This document shows, in pieces, positions 17,489-23,992 of a stretch of DNA of 64,000 nucleotides (its first letter is position 1; each line of letters starts with the position of its first letter). Position numbers and translations under genes: made by a program. The stretch comes from Mesoflavibacter profundi (lineage in GTDB: Bacteria > Bacteroidota > Bacteroidia > Flavobacteriales > Flavobacteriaceae): the NCBI RefSeq assembly GCF_014764305.1, contig NZ_CP061703.1:2262800-2326799 (forward strand), written 5' to 3'. A model generated the notes under the pieces. It saw only the letters and a program-made list of their open reading frames with translations. It searched no databases and was not told the DNA's origin.

Positions 17489-18541
17489 ATGTACAAATCC
17501 CTTCTAAGACCGCTTTTTTTTAGTTTCGATCCTGAAAAAATTCATCATTTTACATTTAAGCTTGTTAAATTAACCTCTAAAATACCAGGAATGACTTCGG
17601 TGTTTAGACGTTTATATGTTGTAGAAGACAAACAACTACAACGTCATCTTTTTGGATTAACCTTTAAAAATCCAGTAGGACTAGCAGCAGGTTTTGATAA
17701 AAATGCAGTGCTGTATAATGAATTAGCCAACTTTGGTTTTGGATTTATAGAAATAGGAACCGTAACGCCAAAAGGACAAGCTGGAAATCCAAAAAAACGT
17801 TTGTTTAGATTAAAAGACGACCAAGGAATTATAAACCGTATGGGTTTTAATAACGAAGGGTTAGAAGCAGCAATTACACAATTAAAACGAAATAAAGGAA
17901 AGTTAATTATAGGTGGAAATATTGGAAAAAACACAGATACAGCACCAGAAGATTACACTAGAGATTATCTAGAATGTTTTAAAGGTTTACATCCGTATGT
18001 TGATTATTTTGTGCTTAATGTAAGTTGTCCAAACGTTGGAAGTCACGCTAAGTTAACCGATAAAGATTATTTGTTAGAGCTGATTAGCGAAGTGCAAAAA
18101 GCTAACGAAGAATTGTCAGGTCGAGCGCAGTCGAGACCTAAAAAACCAATTTTACTTAAGATTGCTCCAGATTTAAATACCATTCAGTTAGATGAAATCA
18201 TAGAAATCATAAAAGAAACAAAACTAGATGGAGTAATTGCAACCAACACATCTGTAGATCGCACAGGATTAAAAACGCCAAAAGAACGTTTGGAAGCTAT
18301 CGGAAATGGAGGTTTAAGTGGTCAACCTATAAAAGAGAAATCGACAAAAGTGATTAAATACCTAGCAGAAAAAAGTAATAAAGCATTCCCGATTATTGGT
18401 GTTGGAGGAATCCACAGTGCAGAAGATGCTTTAGAAAAACTAGAAGCAGGAGCAGATTTAGTTCAGATTTATACTGGTTTTATTTATGAAGGACCAGGAT
18501 TAATCAAGCAGATTAATCAAGCTATTTTAAACCAAAATTAA
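17489..18541 (+). CDS. pyrD: Dihydroorotate dehydrogenase (quinone)
   Basis: The 350-residue class 2 enzyme has the membrane-associating helix [25 protein letters not shown] that marks quinone-dependent DHODH, then [17 protein letters not shown] near residue 55 (FMN loop), [18 protein letters not shown] near 170 with the catalytic serine of class 2 enzymes, GVIATNTS near 240 and [29 protein letters not shown] near 295. It oxidises dihydroorotate in pyrimidine synthesis and passes electrons to menaquinone. Odd feature: residues about 210-217 ([10 protein letters not shown]) are encoded by a REP-like 20-mer at 18119-18138. The LysE-type gene begins on the base after the stop. Confidence 0.95.
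   Translation: MYKSLLRPLFFSFDPEKIHHFTFKLVKLTSKIPGMTSVFRRLYVVEDKQLQRHLFGLTFKNPVGLAAGFDKNAVLYNELANFGFGFIEIGTVTPKGQAGNPKKRLFRLKDDQGIINRMGFNNEGLEAAITQLKRNKGKLIIGGNIGKNTDTAPEDYTRDYLECFKGLHPYVDYFVLNVSCPNVGSHAKLTDKDYLLELISEVQKANEELSGRAQSRPKKPILLKIAPDLNTIQLDEIIEIIKETKLDGVIATNTSVDRTGLKTPKERLEAIGNGGLSGQPIKEKSTKVIKYLAEKSNKAFPIIGVGGIHSAEDALEKLEAGADLVQIYTGFIYEGPGLIKQINQAILNQN
18119..18138. repeat. REP-like 20-nt hairpin embedded in the pyrD coding sequence
   Basis: GGTC-GAGCGCAGTCGA-GACC. The central 12 bases equal those of the intergenic hairpin at 17286-17305 (AACT-GAGCGTAGTCGA-AGTT) except for one pyrimidine, while the four terminal base pairs differ completely yet stay complementary in both. It is read in frame as G-R-A-Q-S-R-P. 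Confidence 0.75.
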
Positions 18542-19168
18542 ATGACTGTTGAAACCTTATTAGGGTTTATTGTAGCGACTTCGGCTTTAGCCATATCGCC
18601 TGGACCAGATAATATTTATGTGTTAATGCAAAGCATAACTAATGGTCGTAATTATGGTTTAGCAACAGTTGCAGGTTTAATTTCTGGTTGTTTGGTACAC
18701 ACAACATTGGTTGCTTTTGGTGTATCTGCTATTATTAAAAATAACGATACACTTTTTCTTATACTTAAAATTTTAGGTGCTGTTTACTTATTGTATTTGG
18801 CTTATAAAGTGTATCAAAGTGATACTGAAGTTGCTTTAACCACCGAAAACACACCAAAAAAAAGTTTGTGGCAACTATTTAAACAAGGTGTAATAATGAA
18901 TGTGTTAAACCCAAAAGTGTCTATTTTCTTTTTGGCATTTTTTCCTGGGTTTTTATTTTCAGAAACCTTATCAACAGTAACTCAATTTTATGTATTGGGA
19001 TTACTGTTTATGCTCACTTCTTTAATTATATTTTCTGCAATAGCAGTGCTTTCAGGATTTATTTCGGAGTATTTAAAACAGAATAAAAACACTGGATTAG
19101 TACTAAAATGGTTGCAAATAGTTGTGTTTGTAGGAATTGCTGTATTCATCTTTTTTCAGAAGAAATAA
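18542..19168 (+). CDS. LysE/RhtB-family amino-acid exporter
   Basis: The 208-residue membrane protein has about six hydrophobic helices and the family signature SPGPDNIYVLMQSITNGRNYGL near residues 19-40, then NVLNPKVSIFFLAFFPGF near 120. LysE/RhtB proteins export amino acids or their derivatives. The start codon follows the pyrD stop without a gap, so the two are probably cotranscribed. The substrate cannot be inferred. Confidence 0.9.
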   Translation: MTVETLLGFIVATSALAISPGPDNIYVLMQSITNGRNYGLATVAGLISGCLVHTTLVAFGVSAIIKNNDTLFLILKILGAVYLLYLAYKVYQSDTEVALTTENTPKKSLWQLFKQGVIMNVLNPKVSIFFLAFFPGFLFSETLSTVTQFYVLGLLFMLTSLIIFSAIAVLSGFISEYLKQNKNTGLVLKWLQIVVFVGIAVFIFFQKK

Positions 19169-19190
19169 AGCCAAAAATCTATTTCTTTTT

Positions 19191-19198
19191 TATCTTTG
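19191..19198 (+). promoter_or_regulatory. Promoter -7 element (TATCTTTG) for the HMG-CoA lyase gene
   Basis: TATCTTTG lies 7 bp before the ATG at 19206, implying a very short or absent 5' leader. No upstream TTG at the usual distance was found. Confidence 0.45.
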
Positions 19199-19205
19199 AA
19201 AGACC

Positions 19206-20072
19206 ATGAAAAACGACCTAGTAAAAGTAATCGAATGTCCGCGAGATGCCATGCAAGGCATTAAGCAATTTATTCCTACCGAAAAAAAAGTACAGTACAT
19301 ACAATCTTTATTACGTGTAGGTTTTGATACGATAGATTTTGGAAGTTTTGTATCACCTAAAGCTATACCTCAAATGGTAGATACAGCCGAAGTGTTAGCG
19401 CAATTAGATTTAAGCAAAACCAAAAGTAAATTATTAGCAATTGTAGCAAATTTACGTGGTGCTCAAGATGCTTGTCAACATCCAGAAATTGATTATTTGG
19501 GTTATCCGTTTTCTATTTCAGAAAACTTTCAAATGCGTAATACGCATAAAACAATAGCACAATCTGTAGACTTGTTAAACGACATTTTAAACACAGCAGA
19601 TCAAGCTAATAAAAAGGTAGTGGTTTACATCTCAATGGGATTTGGTAATCCTTATGGTGATCCTTGGAATGTCGAAATAGTAGGCGAGTGGACAGAAAAA
19701 TTGAGTAAAATGGGTGTAGAAATTTTATCCTTAAGTGATACAGTTGGTACATCTAATCCAGAAAATATAGATTATTTGTTTTCAAATCTAATTCCGAAAT
19801 ATCAAGATATTGAGTTTGGCGCACATTTGCACACTACGCCAAGTACATGGTTTGAAAAAGTAGATGCAGCTTACAAAGCTGGTTGCAGACGTTTTGATGG
19901 TGCTATACAAGGTTTTGGTGGTTGTCCTATGGCTAAAGATGAATTAACCGGAAATATGCCTACCGAAAAAGTGTTTTCTTATTTAACAACAAAAAAAGCG
20001 CATGACTTAAATGCGATGTCTTTTGAAAGCGCTTATAATGAGGCTTCAAAGATTTTTAAAGTCTATCATTAA
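19206..20072 (+). CDS. Hydroxymethylglutaryl-CoA lyase
   Basis: The 288-residue DRE-TIM metallolyase has the N-terminal CPRDAMQG segment (catalytic Arg and Asp of the PRD motif), FGSFVSPKAIPQM near residue 46, LSDTVGTSNPENI near 176, metal-binding GAHLHTT near 205 and the lid motif FDGAIQGFGGCPMAKDE near 230 with the conserved Cys. It splits HMG-CoA into acetoacetate and acetyl-CoA, the last step of leucine breakdown. No other leucine-catabolic gene is adjacent. The typical GLQNE after PRD is AMQG here, a variation I believe common in Bacteroidota. Confidence 0.9.
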   Translation: MKNDLVKVIECPRDAMQGIKQFIPTEKKVQYIQSLLRVGFDTIDFGSFVSPKAIPQMVDTAEVLAQLDLSKTKSKLLAIVANLRGAQDACQHPEIDYLGYPFSISENFQMRNTHKTIAQSVDLLNDILNTADQANKKVVVYISMGFGNPYGDPWNVEIVGEWTEKLSKMGVEILSLSDTVGTSNPENIDYLFSNLIPKYQDIEFGAHLHTTPSTWFEKVDAAYKAGCRRFDGAIQGFGGCPMAKDELTGNMPTEKVFSYLTTKKAHDLNAMSFESAYNEASKIFKVYH

Positions 20073-20077
20073 TATTT

Positions 20078-20100
20078 TTATTTAAATTTAATCTAAATAA
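20078..20100. promoter_or_regulatory. Putative metalloregulator operator, copy 1 (TTATTTAAA-N5-TCTAAATAA)
   Basis: Nine-base arms that match as an inverted repeat in 8 of 9 positions, with spacer TTTAA. It ends 2 bp before the TTG of the downstream promoter. The arms are identical to copy 2 at 20150. The regulator is not known; Fur- or DtxR/MntR-type is inferred from the genes controlled. Confidence 0.65.
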
Positions 20101-20102
20101 AC

Positions 20103-20133
20103 TTGTGTAAACTGTTTTTCAGTGTTATTTTTG
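20103..20133 (+). promoter_or_regulatory. Promoter of the DUF4856/imelysin locus
   Basis: TTG at 20103-20105, 20 bp, TATTTTTG at 20126-20133. It is flanked on both sides by the operator copies at 20078 and 20150, which is the layout expected for a repressible promoter. Confidence 0.7.
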
Positions 20134-20149
20134 CACACTGAAAATTAAA

Positions 20150-20172
20150 TTATTTAAATCAAGTCTAAATAA
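20150..20172. promoter_or_regulatory. Putative metalloregulator operator, copy 2
   Basis: Arms TTATTTAAA and TCTAAATAA, spacer TCAAG. It lies in the 5' leader, 72 bp downstream of copy 1 and 12 bp before the ATG. Confidence 0.65.
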
Positions 20173-20184
20173 ACAGAAGTTTAC

Positions 20185-21399
20185 ATGAAAAAATTAGTTT
20201 TAACTTTATGTATTGCAACCGCGTTATTTTCTTGTTCTAGTGACGATAACGATACAATAGTAATAGAAGATGGTAATGGAGTAACTGCACCAGATACTTA
20301 CACTTTTGAAAGAAACGGATCTACAACAGTAAGTTACAGTGGTCAAACAGATCGTATTTTAATGGCAGAAGAGCTTATCTCTGGATTAAAAAATACATCT
20401 TTTACAGCAGCTCAATTACAAGCTATGTTTGATCACCAAGAAGGTAATGACGATTTTTCTGATGCTAGCTTAAATGCATCTACTAAAAGCATAAAGAGTA
20501 AAACTGCAGCATCTTCAGATTATTTTTCTGCAAACACTACAGATCAAGCCGCTATAAGAGCAGATTTTGAGGCGTTTATAACTAGTCAAGTAAACGATGT
20601 TTATCCTAATTGGAATACTAACGCTACACCTGGTGTAGCTGGTCAAATACAAGAAGCTGGTGGCGGATCTACAAGATATGTTAACGAAAAAGGTTTAGAG
20701 TACAATCAAGCTTTTAATAAAGGTTTAATTGGTGCTTTAATGGTAGACCAAATGCTTAATAATTATTTAAGTACTTCAGTTTTAGATGCAGGAACAAACG
20801 TTGCAGATAATAACAATGCTGTTTTAGCTGAAGGAAAAAACTATACTAATATGGAGCACAAATGGGATGAAGCATTTGGGTATTTATATGGTACTGAAAC
20901 TAATGCTGCTATGCCAGCTTTAGGTGCAGATAGCTTTTTAAATAAGTATTTATCTAGAGTAGAAAATGATACTGATTTTTCTGGAATTGCAATGGATATT
21001 TACAATGCATTTAAATTAGGACGTGCTGCAATTGTAGCTAAAAACTACGATGTCAGAGATGCACAAGCACAAATTATAAGAGAAAAAGTTTCTGAAATTA
21101 TAGGAATAAGAGCTGTATATTATTTACAACAAGGTAAAGCAGGTTTAGAAGCTGCAAATCCAGATATGGCTTCAGTGTTTCATGATTTGTCAGAAGGTTA
21201 TGGGTTTGTTTACAGTTTACAGTTTACAAGAAAACCAAACACAAATGAGCCTTACTTAACAAAAGCAGATGTAGATGCTTATATCCAAACATTAATGTCT
21301 AACAACGGATTTTGGGATGTAACACCAACAACATTACAAACAATTTCTGATGAAATATCAGCAGAATTTAATTTTACAACTGCTCAAGCAGGAAGTTAA
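20185..21399 (+). CDS. DUF4856 lipoprotein
   Basis: The 404-residue protein has a lipoprotein signal (MKKLVLTLCIATALFSCSSDDND; lipobox Cys17), so it is anchored in a membrane facing the periplasm or cell surface. The rest matches DUF4856 as I remember it: YTFERNGSTTVSYSGQTDRI near residue 35, LGALMVDQMLNNYL-type helix, NMEHKWDEAFGYLYG near 225 and an all-helical C-terminal half. Function is unknown. It leads a locus with an imelysin-like lipoprotein, a gamma-carboxylase homologue and a TonB receptor, and is preceded by two operator-like dyads, so metal (probably iron) acquisition is inferred. Confidence 0.85.
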   Translation: MKKLVLTLCIATALFSCSSDDNDTIVIEDGNGVTAPDTYTFERNGSTTVSYSGQTDRILMAEELISGLKNTSFTAAQLQAMFDHQEGNDDFSDASLNASTKSIKSKTAASSDYFSANTTDQAAIRADFEAFITSQVNDVYPNWNTNATPGVAGQIQEAGGGSTRYVNEKGLEYNQAFNKGLIGALMVDQMLNNYLSTSVLDAGTNVADNNNAVLAEGKNYTNMEHKWDEAFGYLYGTETNAAMPALGADSFLNKYLSRVENDTDFSGIAMDIYNAFKLGRAAIVAKNYDVRDAQAQIIREKVSEIIGIRAVYYLQQGKAGLEAANPDMASVFHDLSEGYGFVYSLQFTRKPNTNEPYLTKADVDAYIQTLMSNNGFWDVTPTTLQTISDEISAEFNFTTAQAGS

Positions 21400-21426
21400 T
21401 TAGTTTTTAATATTCTTTTTCAAATT

Positions 21427-21464
21427 AGCAGTTGTCTTTTATTTAAAAGGTGACTGCTATTTTG
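21427..21464 (+). terminator. Hairpin terminator between the DUF4856 and imelysin genes
   Basis: AGCAGTTGTCTTTTA pairs with TAAAAGGTGACTGCT (three G-T pairs), followed by ATTTTGT. It could end most transcripts after the first gene. Confidence 0.65.
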
Positions 21465-21472
21465 TATTTTTG
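21465..21472 (+). promoter_or_regulatory. Promoter -7 element (TATTTTTG) before the imelysin-like gene
   Basis: The element sits directly after the hairpin at 21427-21464 and 16 bp before the ATG at 21489. No well-placed TTG is found upstream, so the promoter is tentative. Confidence 0.4.
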
Positions 21473-21488
21473 CAAAAAAAATAATTAC

Positions 21489-22583
21489 ATGAAAAAAATT
21501 GCCTTTAGTCTACTTATTTTAATCACGATTGTTGCGTGTACTTCAAGTGAAGAGAGTTCTTCTTCTGTGCGTAACGATGGTTTTGATAGAAGTGCAATGT
21601 TAAGTAATTGGGCTAATAATTCAATTATTCCAGCACTTCAAGATTTAGATCAAAAATTAGAAACATTACAAGAAGATAAAAACACTTTTATCTCGACAGT
21701 TAATCAAACCAATTTAGAGCAATTAAGAACAAGTTGGTTAGAAGCCTACAAAGTATGGCAACATGTAGAAATGTTTAATATTGGTAAAGCCGAAGAGATT
21801 TCTTACGTGTTTCAAATGAATGTTTATCCAACAAACACTCAAGATATCGAGTCTAATATTGCCTCACAAAATTACGATTTAAGCGCAGTTGGTAATAACG
21901 ATGCAGTTGGTTTTCCTGCTTTAGATTATATGTTATTTGGTTTAGATACAGACGATAATGCTATCCTTTCAAAGTATAACGACGCTAACTATGTAAATTA
22001 TTTAAATGATTTGGTAGATCGTATGGTCGATTTAAACGCTATTGTTTTAACAGATTGGCAAGCTAATTACATAAATTCCTTTACAGCTTCTACAGATAAT
22101 ACATCTACTAGCGCAGTTAATAAATTAACAAACGATTTTATTTTTTATTACGAAAAAGGCTTTAGAGCCAACAAGTTTGGTATTCCTGCTGGTGTGTTTT
22201 CTGGATCAACACCTTTAAGCGAAAAAGTGGAAGGTTATTACTCTAAAGTTTACTCTAAAACACTAGCATTAGAAGCTATAGATGCTGTTCAGAACTTTTT
22301 TAATGGTGTATCTTACAATCAGTTAGAAACAGGATCTTCATTTTCTAGTTACCTTAATTACTTAAATAGACAAGATTTAGTAACTACAATAACTACAAAA
22401 TTAAATAACGGACGTGATAAGATTAACACGTTACAAGATAATTTTTACGCTCAAGTAACTTCGGATAACACACAAATGACTGAAACTTTTGATGTGCTAC
22501 AATTAGCAGTAGTATCTTTTAAAGTAGACATGTTACAAGCTTTTAATATTAATGTAGATTACGTAGATGCAGATGGCGATTAA
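21489..22583 (+). CDS. Imelysin-family (peptidase M75-like) lipoprotein
   Basis: The 364-residue protein has a lipoprotein signal MKKIAFSLLILITIVACTSSEE. I start at 21489 rather than at an in-frame GTG at 21450 because the signal peptide begins there and the -7 box at 21465 lies between. It is all-helical with imelysin landmarks: LRTSWLEAYKVWQHVEMFNIG near residue 75 and VGFPALDYMLFG near 138. The latter corresponds to the GxHxxE metal motif of classical imelysins but reads GFPALD, so the His is absent and the acid is Asp. Imelysin proteins occur in iron-uptake loci and as a domain in EfeO. A metal-binding rather than peptidase role is inferred. Confidence 0.85.
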   Translation: MKKIAFSLLILITIVACTSSEESSSSVRNDGFDRSAMLSNWANNSIIPALQDLDQKLETLQEDKNTFISTVNQTNLEQLRTSWLEAYKVWQHVEMFNIGKAEEISYVFQMNVYPTNTQDIESNIASQNYDLSAVGNNDAVGFPALDYMLFGLDTDDNAILSKYNDANYVNYLNDLVDRMVDLNAIVLTDWQANYINSFTASTDNTSTSAVNKLTNDFIFYYEKGFRANKFGIPAGVFSGSTPLSEKVEGYYSKVYSKTLALEAIDAVQNFFNGVSYNQLETGSSFSSYLNYLNRQDLVTTITTKLNNGRDKINTLQDNFYAQVTSDNTQMTETFDVLQLAVVSFKVDMLQAFNINVDYVDADGD

Positions 22584-22603
22584 TTTGTAACTCAAAAAAT
22601 TAT

Positions 22604-22630
22604 AAAAGCGCTTTTTAAGGCGCTTTTTTT
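22604..22630 (+). terminator. Terminator-like hairpin just before the gamma-carboxylase homologue
   Basis: AAAAGCGC, loop TTTTTAAG, GCGCTTTT with seven T. It ends 3 bp before the ATG at 22634. It is either an internal partial terminator or an attenuator, since the next gene has no promoter of its own that I can see. Confidence 0.7.
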
Positions 22631-22633
22631 AAG

Positions 22634-23992
22634 ATGTATAAATCACTTTCGATATACTTAAATAAACAATCTAACGCTGCTCCTTTAGTAGTGTTTAGAT
22701 TGTTTTTTGGTTTAATGATGTGTTATAGTCTTATTAGGTTTTGGATAAATGGATGGATAGAAACGCTTTACATTCAACCAAAATTTCATTTTTCTTATTA
22801 TGGCTTTTCATGGGTAAAACCTTTAGGTCAATTTACGTATCTACTTTTTGTATTTTGCTTTGTAATGGCGTTTTTAGTTGCAATTGGATACAAGTATAGA
22901 TTGGCAATTATAGGTTTCTTTTTAAGTTTTACTTATATAGAATTAATGGATAAAACCACTTATCTAAACCATTATTACTTTATAAGTATTTTAAGTTTCT
23001 TATTAATTTTTCTTCCAGCAAATGCTAGGTTTTCTTTAGACAGTTATTTTAAAAATAAAAGCTTTAAGCAAGTTCCAACTTGGACAATAGATTCGGTAAA
23101 ACTGTTATTAGGACTTGTCTATTTTTTTGCAGGTATAGCAAAACTTAATAGTGATTGGTTGTTTAAAGCCATGCCATTAAAAATATGGTTACCTTCTAAA
23201 TATGATTTACCATTTTTAGGCGAAACGTTGATGCAACAAAACTGGTTTCATTTTGCGATGAGTTGGTCTGGTATGTTGTACGATATTTTAATTCCGTTTT
23301 TATTACTCTATAAACGCACAAGATGGTTTGCATTTATTTTGGTTGTTATATTTCATGTGTTTACGCGAGTGCTTTTTAACATAGGAATGTTTCCGTATAT
23401 CATGATTGTATCTACGCTGATTTTTTTCGATTATAAATTTCATCTAAAAATTATCAACTTTATCAATAAAAGTCTTTCAAAATATAAAAAGAGCACCATT
23501 TCGTTTTTACAAACATTTCCTTCTAAGTTAAATATTCAAAAGCGAATTGTGTTGCTTTTTTTCGTCATTCAATTAGTATTTCCTTTTAGATATCTATTAT
23601 ATCCAGGTGAATTATTTTGGACTGAAGAAGGGTATCGATTTTCTTGGCGTGTTATGCTTATGGAAAAAATGGGAATTGCAACTTTTAAAATTGTAAATGG
23701 TGAAACAGGCGAATTTTTTTACGTAGAAAATTCTGATTTTTTAACCAGCTTTCAAGAAAAGCAAATGAGCTTTCAGCCAGACTTTATATTAGAATACGCA
23801 CACTTTTTAGGCGATCATTTTACAAAACAAGGACATAAAAATATAGAAGTATATGTGCAAAGTTATGTTGCATTAAATGGAAGACAAAGTTCTTTATTTA
23901 TAAATCCTGACGTAAATTTGTACGCTATAAAAGAAACTTTTAAACCCAAATCTTGGATATTACCTTTTAACGATGACATTAAAGGACTATAA
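22634..23992 (+). CDS. HTTM-domain protein, full-length vitamin K-dependent gamma-carboxylase homologue
   Basis: The 452-residue protein has about seven hydrophobic helices (residues 15-330) and a C-terminal soluble part. From memory of human GGCX, several stretches align: LMDKTTYLNHYYF (105-116), FAGIAKLNSDWL (165-176), FRYLLYPGELFWTEEGYRFSWRVML near 322, TGEFFYVENSDFL near 363, and RQSSLFINPDVNLYAIKETFKPKSWILP near 420. The GGCX catalytic base Lys218 aligns with Lys170 and His160 with His113; the spacing between them is one residue shorter. GGCX oxidises vitamin K hydroquinone and carboxylates Glu. Whether this one carboxylates, or only oxidises menaquinol, is unknown. It overlaps the TonB receptor gene by 20 bp. 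Confidence 0.85.
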   Translation: MYKSLSIYLNKQSNAAPLVVFRLFFGLMMCYSLIRFWINGWIETLYIQPKFHFSYYGFSWVKPLGQFTYLLFVFCFVMAFLVAIGYKYRLAIIGFFLSFTYIELMDKTTYLNHYYFISILSFLLIFLPANARFSLDSYFKNKSFKQVPTWTIDSVKLLLGLVYFFAGIAKLNSDWLFKAMPLKIWLPSKYDLPFLGETLMQQNWFHFAMSWSGMLYDILIPFLLLYKRTRWFAFILVVIFHVFTRVLFNIGMFPYIMIVSTLIFFDYKFHLKIINFINKSLSKYKKSTISFLQTFPSKLNIQKRIVLLFFVIQLVFPFRYLLYPGELFWTEEGYRFSWRVMLMEKMGIATFKIVNGETGEFFYVENSDFLTSFQEKQMSFQPDFILEYAHFLGDHFTKQGHKNIEVYVQSYVALNGRQSSLFINPDVNLYAIKETFKPKSWILPFNDDIKGL

